NCBI GenBank assembly: GCA_963383645.1
Contig: OY726559.1
Span: 122,684,721-122,748,720, forward strand
Source: Muscardinus avellanarius
Lineage: Eukaryota > Chordata > Mammalia > Rodentia > Gliridae
DNA: 64,000 bases
Direction of reading: 5' to 3'
Each line of letters starts with the position of its first letter. Within the stretch, counting starts at the first letter, position 1. Shown here piece by piece: positions 56,756-64,000 of this stretch. The notes beneath the pieces are model-generated. The model saw nothing but the letters and a program-made list of their open reading frames with translations, was not told the DNA's origin and made no database searches. Made by a program: the position numbers and the translations under genes.

Positions 56756-56930
56756 ATGAATTACCTTGCTCCAGCCCTTTACCTTGAGTTTGTTACTATC
56801 TTGTAAAGTGTGTTTCTTGTAAGCAGCAGATGGATGGATTCTGGTTTTTAGTCCATTTTGCCACTTTATGTCTTCTTATTGGGGAATTGAGGCCATTTAC
56901 ATTCAGTGTCGTTATTGAGAGATAACTTTT
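56756..56930 (-). pseudogene. L1 ORF2 N-terminal (endonuclease) fragment
   Basis: The minus strand encodes the opening of the ORF2 endonuclease domain, with 'LNVNGLNSPIRRHKVAKW' and 'NPSICCLQETHF' readable. The latter includes the catalytic-region glutamate. It ends after about 55 codons at the junction with the opposite-strand L1. Confidence 0.8.
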
Positions 56931-56987
56931 AATTGCTAACATGTTAAGATTTTATTTCTGTTTGAAGTACTGTTTATTCTTCTTTGC

Positions 56988-57870
56988 TTAGTTGTGTGCT
57001 GGATGGAAAATCTTGTTTCTCTGCTTCTGGTGTGTGTTACCTATTTCTTCTTTGTAGTTAATCTCTTTGAGTATTTTCTCTAGTGCTGGTTTTGAAGACA
57101 TAAATTCCATCAGTTTCTGTTTGTCATGGAAGCTTCTTACTTTCTCATCTAATTTGATAGATAGTTTTGCTGGGTAGGAAATTTTTGACTGGAAGTTGTT
57201 TTCTTTCAGAGTTTGGAATATGTTACTCCAGGCCCTTCTGGCTCTCATGACTTTGTTTGAGAAGTCTGGAGTGATTCTAATTGGTTTGCCTCTCCATGTC
57301 ACTTGGCCTTTTGTTTTTGTTACCTTTAAGATTCTCTGCTTGGCTTCCCCATTGGTCATTTTGACCATTATGTGGCGTGGGGAACTTTTTCTCTGATCCT
57401 GTCTAAAGGGAGTTCTATAAGTTTCCTGGACCTGTGTATTGACCTCTTGCTCTATGTTTAGAAAATTTCTGCTATTATTTCTTTGAAGAGATTATTGATC
57501 CCTTTGATTTCACCTTCTGTTCCCTTCTCTATTCCGATTATTCTTAGGTTAGCTTTCTTAAAATTGGCGCATATTTCTTCAATGTCAGATTCCTGCTGTC
57601 TGAGTTTTGTTTTTCTAAGTTATAAATTATGTGCTCATTTTTGGAGGGATCATCTTCTAGGAGTGAGATTCTATTCTCCATGTGGTATAATCAATTGTTT
57701 AGAGTTTGAATTGATTCCTTTACTTAAATGATTGTATCCTTTATTTCTTTTAGACTCTCTCTAAATTCTTTTTGAAGGTCCTGTGTTATTTCTACAGTTA
57801 TATTCCTGATTTGATCTTTTGGAGATTTCTAAATTTCTGTGTTATCAGGTTTTGATATTATAGGGTTGTG
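56988..57870 (-). pseudogene. L1 ORF1 (RNA-binding ORF1p), broken
   Basis: ORF1p is the L1 nucleic-acid-binding chaperone. The open minus-strand stretch 56988-57368 (126 codons) covers its C-terminal half: 'TKTKGQVTWRGKPIRITPDFS', then 'SYPAKLSIKLDEKVRSF' and 'DKQKLMEF', the conserved C-terminal domain. Upstream, to about 57480, further ORF1 sequence continues in frame ('SSPRHIMVKM'), after which a frameshift breaks it. The N-terminal coiled-coil region (about 57480-57870) is recognisable only by position and Lys/Glu-rich composition. Not functional as it stands. Confidence 0.85.
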
Positions 57871-57899
57871 GACGTTCATTGCTCTATTGTTGTTCCTCT

Positions 57900-58143
57900 T
57901 TCCCATGATTTCAGAAGTTTGTGCCTTCTCTGGGTTCTTCCCTTCATTTACGGTGCTCTGGATCTCGAGTATGTAGTAATCTCAGCCGCCACTACTCCTT
58001 TACTGGGTTGTATCGTAAAGTCTCAGACCCAGGGAGTTAATCCAGGCTGCGCGAGACCGTGGGGGTGCTGAGCTGGGCATTTTCCCATGGGGAGCTGCGA
58101 CTAGGGTGTGGTATCTTTGCCACCACTACTTCTTCACTGGATT

Positions 58144-58174
<31 letters not shown>

Positions 58175-58972
58175 GGTGGTACTGGGGTTCCTGGAAGCCC
58201 TTCTACCTCCGGGCTACACTCCCAGACCTATTTTTTACATTTTCATTTTGGAAACAGGGTCTCTTAAACCAGCGCGCGCGGCTGGCTTCGAACCTGCGCG
58301 ATCCTCCTGTCTCTGCCTCCCAAGCGCGGGGATTACAAGCGTGCGCCACCACGCCCGGCTGGATTGGACTTTAAAATCTCAGACCCAGGAAGATTATCAA
58401 AGCTGTATAAGTCCCTGAGGGTGCTGTGGTGGATTTCTTCTTTAGGGGCTGCAATTTCACTTACGGATATTGTGCGCGCTAATCTGCATCTGTCGCGGGC
58501 GTGGTGAACTGGCCACTGCTGCTGGCAATATGGTGCTGCTGCCACACCCTCGGCCCTGAGGCTGGCATATTTCTTTTCTGTTTTTGAACTCCATTCTGAG
58601 TCCCTGGAAGGTGTAATGAACTTGGCCAATGGGAGTTTTAGACGTTCTTTGCACTGAAAGAACAGCTGAATTACACCCAAATGATCTGCAGCTGCTCACT
58701 TTAGCGCCTTGTTTATCTTTCCTTTCTGGACCCTGGTGCTGTGAGGCAAGATGGTGCTGTTGCGGCTCTACTGCCGCAGTACGGGCTGGGTTTTTTTTTC
58801 TGGTCTCTGGTTGTTTTTCTGGTCTTCTTTTTCTCTGTCCCTTGTGTTTCCTTTTTTTTTATTTCTCTGCTGATAGTGTTTTCTGGCTATGAAAAGTACT
58901 GATAATGTGGCAATAGAGATCCAGTGTTAGCAGGACTCGTAAACGCTGCTTTTCTTGGTCGCCATCTTCCTG
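57900..58972 (-). promoter_or_regulatory. L1 5' UTR / internal promoter remnant
   Basis: The most GC- and CpG-rich part of the window. Two monomer-like units begin at about 57985 ('gccgccactactcctttact') and 58119 ('gccaccactacttcttcact'), about 134 bp apart, both leading to 'atctcagacccagg' or 'gtctcagacccagg'. The YY1-like motif at 58959-58970 matches its place at the start of L1 transcripts. Activity is not shown. Confidence 0.65.
58151..58360 (-). mobile_element. SINE-B in the L1 5' UTR
   Basis: Antisense, young-looking SINE-B with a T26 tail. TSD 'ctggattggacttt' at 58137-58150 and 58359-58372. Confidence 0.95.
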
Positions 58973-59221
58973 GAAGTCACTGTTTTATTTTAAATCACGG
59001 TTTTATTTTAAATCACTGTTAATTTCTTTTTTCTTTAAGACCTTTCTTTTTGTTACTGAATTCTTAACGTGAATGCCTGATTTTACATCTTCTTAACTCT
59101 TCATTAAACATTTGAATGCAGAATACCATACTTCTGCTAGGTACCAGAATATCATAGAGATGAGCATGTTCCCTTCTATAATCTTCCATTAGTAGGATAT
59201 ACATGAAAACATTCATTAGTA

Positions 59222-59665
59222 TTTTTTTTTTTATAAATGGAACATATTGAGAGTGGTATACATTTACATTGTGCTTCATGCCCTTCCCCCTGCATTTCCC
59301 TCCTCCCCAATAGAGAGTGTCCTGGTTAATCATGTTGTATTTGTACTATTACACATATTCGTATGTAGCTCCTCCATTGAACAACCTCAGCTTTCTTCCT
59401 TTCCTATCCTTCCATTCAAGCTTTGCTGAGATTTCCCCTCTATCATCTGGAAACCCTTTGATATTACCACTGCTCCCTAGCTTGAACATATTAGAGAAAA
59501 AGTATGTCCCTTCTCTTTCTGTGCTTGACTAATCTCATTTAACATAATGTTCTCTAGTTCCTTCCATCTTCTTGCAAATGCTATTATTTTATTTTTCTTT
59601 ATAGCTGAATAGAATTCCATTGTGTGTATTTCCCATAATTTTGCAATCTATTCATCTGTTCATTT
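59222..59665 (-). mobile_element. L1 3' end, 5'-truncated
   Basis: Antisense: T12, 3' UTR with pyrimidine-rich sequence (59280-59480), then the ORF2 end 'atagctgaatagaattccat'. Likely TSD 'cattagtatttt' before and 'catttgtatttt' after. Related to 4800-5308. Confidence 0.9.
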
Positions 59666-60260
59666 GTATTTTAAGATAAAGTAAATGTAAATTAATTTAT
59701 GAAAGAAGTGTGATTAATTCAGAGTTAGTTGATAGAGAACACTTCAGAGGACTCAGTATTTGATCCAAGCCTGATTCACAGAAATTTAGTAGGTAGGGAT
59801 ATTATAGAGATAGAAAATGGATTAGAATATCAGTGTGTAGTCTTGGTGTGTTTAGGAAGTGTTTAATGCCTTGATGGGGAATAGAGTATTGAGTATTTGA
59901 AGGGATATCGTAAAACGTGAAACTAAAAACATAAATTGAGGCTACCTTAGAAAACTCCAAATTCAGGAAAGTAGATATTTCTGCAGTAACAGAAGATCAC
60001 ATTTGAGGAATGAATAGATTTGATCCAAGATTGTTATGGCAAGATGAGTATCGATCATGTTAACTGTCAAGTAGAATGAGCATAATAGAAGAGTAAAGCA
60101 ATACCATGATCTGAACCAAAGCACTGTATATGTGAAGAGAATATTGTTACAGAAATAATGCCATGGCAGAAATAATATATTGAGTAACTGGCTGGTGAGG
60201 GGAATATTAAATAAGAGTGTTACCACATTACAGAGAATCATTACAATTTTTTTGAGTGTT
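59666..60260. other. Unique DNA
   Basis: Nothing recognised. Confidence 0.6.
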
Positions 60261-60660
60261 CTAAAATTTTTATTTTATTTTATTTTTTATTTTTTTAATT
60301 TTTTTTGGTGCATTGTAATCATATATCACATTGGAATACAAGACTTGAGAGGATATACAAGCACACACCATCCAATTAGCCCTCATCCAGTCCCCATCCC
60401 ATTCCCTCCCCCTCCCTCGATCCCATGCTTGTTTGGTGATTAACTTTGATACATTTGTTTATGTACCTCCTGCGTTTTAAAGAGGCTCCATCCTCCCCTA
60501 TTCCATACCCTCTGATTGGTCACCTTAGTTGCTTCACTATAGGGCCCTTTCTATAGCTCGACCTCTTCCTGTTGCCCCTTTCCTCCTAGTTATTGCTGAT
60601 TAGGGGAAGCATCTGGTTTTTATTTTCTGTGATATTTTTCTGAGCATGGAATCATTATAT
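60261..60660 (-). mobile_element. L1 3' UTR end, 5'-truncated
   Basis: Antisense: T/TTTA tail, 'ggtgcattgtaatcatatat', pyrimidine-rich stretch, and 'ctgattaggggaagcatctg'. Same subfamily type as 14888 and 31978 but more diverged. Confidence 0.85.
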
Positions 60661-60693
60661 TTCTAACCACATATGTAAATGTTACCAGATTAT

Positions 60694-60900
60694 TGCCGGG
60701 CGTGGTGGCGCACGCTTATAATCCCCGCGTTTGGGAGGCAGAGACAGGAGGATCGCGCAGGTTCGAAGCCAGCCGCGCACGCTGGCTTAGGAGACCCTCT
60801 TTCCAAATATAAAATGTAAAAAGAGGTCTGGGAGTGTAGCCCGGAGGTAGAAGGGCTTCCAGGAACCCCAGTACCACCAAAAAAAAAAAAAAAAAAAAAA
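60694..60900 (+). mobile_element. SINE-B with perfect 17 bp TSD
   Basis: Near-consensus sense SINE-B. TSD 'aaatgttaccagattat' at 60677-60693 and 60901-60917. Confidence 0.95.
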
Positions 60901-60940
60901 AAATGTTACCAGATTATGATGAACATAAGAAGGTTGTACT

Positions 60941-61129
60941 TTTTTTTTTTTTTGGTGGTACTGGGGATGGAACCCTTCTACCTCCGGGCTACACTCCCAG
61001 ACCTATTTTTATATTTTTTATTTGGAAACAGGTTCTCTTAAGCCAGTGAGGCTGGCTTTGAACCTGCACGGTTCTCCTGTCTCTGCCTCCCAAGCATGGG
61101 GATTATAAGCGTGCCCACCATGCCCAGCT
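60941..61129 (-). mobile_element. SINE-B variant
   Basis: Antisense with the 'ggggatggaacccttctacc' right end also seen at 25225. TSD-like 'gttgtact' / 'gttgtaca'. Forms an inverted pair with 60694-60900. Confidence 0.9.
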
Positions 61130-61283
61130 TTGTTGTACATTTTTAATTTAACATGCCTCTTAGATTGTATATAGTATATACAGACCAATTCTTTTTAGGC
61201 CATGTGACAAGGTAATTTCAAAATCAACATATTGTCTCCTATGTGGTTTAGAGTGAGGGCTTTGATTTCTCTAAATAAAACTT

Positions 61284-61464
61284 ATTTTGGGGCAGATGGT
61301 CCTGGGGATTGAGCCCAGGGACATTCTACCACTGAGATGTACCCTTAGCCTCTTTTATTTTGAAAGAGGGTCTTGTTAAGTTGCTGAGGTGGCCTCAAAC
61401 TTGCAATCCCCCTGTCTCAGCCTCTCAGGTACTGGGATAACTGGGATACACCATTCTGCCTGGT
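61284..61464 (-). mobile_element. SINE-A, old
   Basis: Antisense dimer, 'ggtcctggggattgagccca' to 'acaccattctgcctgg'. Confidence 0.85.
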
Positions 61465-61467
61465 TTA

Positions 61468-61675
61468 TTTTATTTTATTTTGTGGGTGTGGGAATGGAAC
61501 CCAGGGGCATTTGACCTCCGAGCTACACCCCCTGCCCTATTTTTTATTCTTTATTTTGAAACCAGGTCTCACTTGAGTTGCAGAGGGCCTCACTAAGTAG
61601 CTGAGGCTGTCTGCGAACTCCAGGTCTCAGCCTCCCAAATGCTGGGATTACAAGCATGCGCCACCACGCCCGGCT
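61468..61675 (-). mobile_element. SINE-A inserted in an older SINE's end
   Basis: Antisense dimer. TSD 'attctgcctggttta' at 61453-61467 and 61676-61690; its left copy is the head end of the preceding SINE. Confidence 0.95.
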
Positions 61676-61894
61676 ATTCTGCCTGGTTTAAATAAATTTT
61701 TTTAAACAAGTTTTGTTCTTTAAAGGTAGTTATTTGTCTATTTACAATCTTGCTGCTTTTTGCTGTGATTTTCAGAATGCTTTTTGGTTTTTCAGAGTAT
61801 GTTTTGATTATTGCCTAAAGAAGAATGATAAGCTAATAAGCCAGTTTTAGTTCTACATCAATTAAACTGATTATTTCAACTTTAATACTTAATC

Positions 61895-62440
61895 TTTTAT
61901 AGATATTTATTAGTAACTACTGTGTGTCAGACACTATTATAGGTACCAAATATGTAAGAGTGAACAAAAGAGACTACATTCTTGTTTTTATGAAACTTTC
62001 AATTTATGGGAAAAAAGTGTCCTCCACCAAACCCCAGTAAGATGGCATTTGAACAGAAATATGAAGAAAATGAAGGCATGACCATTTACATATATAGGGG
62101 GAAGCACTTTAGGAAGAACCAGGAGAGCAGAAATAAAAAGGCTCAAGGATGAGTGTGCCTGGTGCTTTTGAGAGCCAGGCAATTGAAATAGTTTCCCAAG
62201 AGAAAGATTTAGTAGGAGAAAGGTCCAGAGAGTTTGATGGTAGAATCTGTATAACACTGTAGGCTGCTGGATTAAATTCAGAATAAGACTAGAAGCCACT
62301 GGATCAACATGATTTGGTTTGGTTTTACAAGGCTATTCCAGTTGCTGTGTAGAGAATAAAGTGAAGGAGAGTCAAAGAGAAGGAAGCCCATCTAAGAGGC
62401 CATTGCCTTAATCCTGGTCAGAGATGATTTGGTTATGTTA
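61895..62440 (+). mobile_element. Ancient mammal-wide repeat
   Basis: 'gtgtcagacactattatagg', 'gaacaaaagagactacattc', then 'catttgaacagaaatatgaa' and 'agaagccactggatcaacat' follow the order of a long old mammalian repeat also seen at 6110. Family not named with confidence. Confidence 0.5.
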
Positions 62441-62999
62441 AAAAAAAAGTTTGTCATACATTTTGGAAATATTTAAGAGACAAATCTAATTACATTGTAT
62501 TGTTGAGATATTGAGAAAGGATGATTTTAGAGAGTGAGATACATCCAGAGTCAGAGAGGCACCAAGCCTCCCCTTCCTCTCCTTTCCCTCCCCTGCCTCT
62601 TCCCTCCTCTTCCCTCCTCTTCCCAGTCTCTGTCTCTTTCTTTTATTTTTTTCTTTCCTTTTAAAAAGAATTGACTGTTTTTAATGCCTCTATGGGAGAA
62701 AACAGGTGGTATTGCTGGAGTTTGGTATTTAGACTGGGGAGAAGTGTGCTAGTTGGTTCTCAGTTGCAGTGGGGGGCCCTTCCTCCTTTTTTTCCTTCAG
62801 AAATTTGACTGCTACTTTAAGTGGCGATTCAGAAACAGATCAAGAACTTTGTGTCCCTTTAGACAGAACAGTCCTCTAGTGGGTCACAAGATGGTTCCAT
62901 TAGATAATCCCCAAGATGCTCTCTGGTGGTTTACTAATTTTATATCCTGTCCATCAAGTGGTTCTGTCACCTCCTACTCTCTCTCCTTCCCTCCCTTTG
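62441..62999. other. Unique DNA with pyrimidine-rich stretch
   Basis: 62565-62640 is CCCTT/CCTCT-rich. No gene is supported. The open frame 62753-63019 has no recognisable domain. Confidence 0.55.
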
Positions 63000-63160
63000 T
63001 TTGTGACACTGAGGATTGAACCCAGGGACATTTATCTCTGAGCTATACTCCATCATTATTTCGTGTTTTTATTTTGAAACATTTGTATCCTGGTCTTCAA
63101 CCTGTGATCCGCCTTTACCATCCTCCAAAGTATTGGGGTTACTGGTGTACCCCACAGTAC
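63000..63160 (-). mobile_element. SINE-A, old and shortened
   Basis: 'gtgacactgaggattgaacc' to 'gtgtaccccacag', antisense, with a degraded B1 half. Confidence 0.8.
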
Positions 63161-63779
63161 TGTTTTCTAGTTTTCTTAAAGAAACAGACATGACATTTCA
63201 TTATGGCTCTTTATTTTTTTGACTAACAAGTAGATTTTTTCTGTTTATGTGGCTAGTAGCAATAATAGAGCAAAATCTCTGTTTGGAAATTATTTTCAAA
63301 ATTAGTCATTTTCTTGATGAAATTAATCATGTACTCAGTACAGTATTCTACTGTATTTTGACAGAAAAGATTAATAGGAAATATGAATTTGTAATTCTTT
63401 GCTCTCAACAATAAGATTTCAAAATCTGATTTGACTCTTAAAAGATGACCTGAGGTTATTTCTTCTAATCTTTTTACTGGCCCTAATCTTTTACATACTT
63501 TTTTAAAATTAGTTTTTTTTTATTTGACAGTCTATTACATATAATATCTTATAAGTAAAAAAACCCAAAAACTTAATAACCCATATTCTTCATATGAAAT
63601 AGCATTTCTTTTTCTAAATATTCTTTTTATATTAATATTTTCTTAGATTTCTCCCTTTTATTTTTATTAATGTGTGGCATAATAACAAACAACTTTCTAT
63701 TGTATTCTAATTGATCCTACATCACAGTGAATTTCTGGAAAACATTAGATTATTTCATGTATTTAAAATCTGAAAAATA
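63161..63779. other. Unique AT-rich DNA
   Basis: Nothing recognised. Confidence 0.6.
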
Positions 63780-64000
63780 GGCGGGTGTGGTGGTGCACGC
63801 TTGTAATCCCTGCGCTTGGGAGGCGGAGACTGGAGGATCATCCAGGTTCGAAGCCAGCCGCGCTGGCTTAAGAGACCCTTTTTCCAAATTAAAAAAATAT
63901 AAAATAGGTCTGGGAGTATAGCCCGGAGGTAGAAGGGCTTCCAGGAACCCCAATACCCCCCGCCCCCACATACACACACAATAAAATAAATAAATAATAA
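63780..64000 (+). mobile_element. SINE-B at the window end
   Basis: Sense SINE-B with a C-rich then (AAAT)n tail running to the window edge, so any downstream TSD lies outside. Confidence 0.9.

Larger units (their letters stand above)
56756..58972 (-). mobile_element. L1 with 5' UTR and ORF1, 3' part missing
   Basis: Antisense order from 58972: 5' UTR with a YY1-like 'aagatggcgacc' at the very start, two tandem monomer-like units, ORF1, then the first part of ORF2, cut at 56755. Reverse transcription starts at the 3' end, so loss of the 3' part needs a later deletion or rearrangement. A SINE-B interrupts the 5' UTR. Confidence 0.85.

Noticed and set aside
58629..58892. Cysteine-rich open frame in the L1 5' UTR
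   Set aside because: Non-coding L1 promoter sequence read on the wrong strand; no recognisable family.
55960..58972. One full-length active L1
   Set aside because: The two parts are in opposite orientation and of different age, ORF1 is frameshifted, and most of ORF2 is absent.
1..64000. CRISPR array or prokaryotic operon
   Set aside because: Repeats are dispersed eukaryotic SINEs and microsatellites, not regularly spaced. No ribosome-binding sites or operon-like open frames.

Overview
The window is gene-poor, AT-rich nuclear DNA from a mammal. I found no host protein-coding exon, tRNA, rRNA or other RNA gene that I can support. What fills it is retrotransposons. The abundant SINE has a B1 (7SL-derived) left half joined to an ID (tRNA-derived) right half. 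This architecture is known from squirrel-related rodents (the MEN / B1-dID type), so a rodent of the squirrel, mountain-beaver or dormouse clade is likely. I cannot name the species from sequence alone.

Layout. 1-4.6 kb: a minus-strand LTR with an internal 138 bp duplication, SINEs, and a second minus-strand LTR split by a SINE. 4.8-5.9 kb: an L1 with an inverted 5' part. 6-17 kb: SINEs separated by unique DNA, including two SINEs inserted at one target site, an L1 3' end and an old DNA-transposon remnant. 17-25.7 kb: a second inverted L1 and many SINEs. 25.7-30.1 kb: a decayed gamma-type endogenous retrovirus on the minus strand, with an envelope TM remnant next to its 3' LTR and no recognisable gag or pol. 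30-36 kb: a 2.4 kb minus-strand L1 ORF2 remnant and SINEs. 36-50 kb: two larger old L1 remnants riddled with SINEs, ending in a long TTC/TCC tract. 50-56 kb: mostly unique DNA, an old LINE and a TG/CG alternating tract. 56.7-59 kb: an L1 with its 5' UTR (two tandem monomers), ORF1 and the start of ORF2, but no 3' part. 59-64 kb: two L1 3' ends and more SINEs.

No set of genes works together here. The most informative signals are about element biology. They include precise target-site duplications (TSDs), twin-priming inversions, two SINE subfamilies with apparent intermediates, microsatellites seeded by SINE tails, and a strong excess of minus-strand elements. The excess would fit an intron of a plus-strand gene whose exons lie outside the window. 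I do not see a previously undescribed biological system.

In the entries, 'SINE-A' means elements whose right half reads like the ID-type tail with 'gggttcca'. 'SINE-B' means those with 'aagggcttccaggaacccc' and a shortened B1 half. These labels are mine. Boundaries were read by eye.
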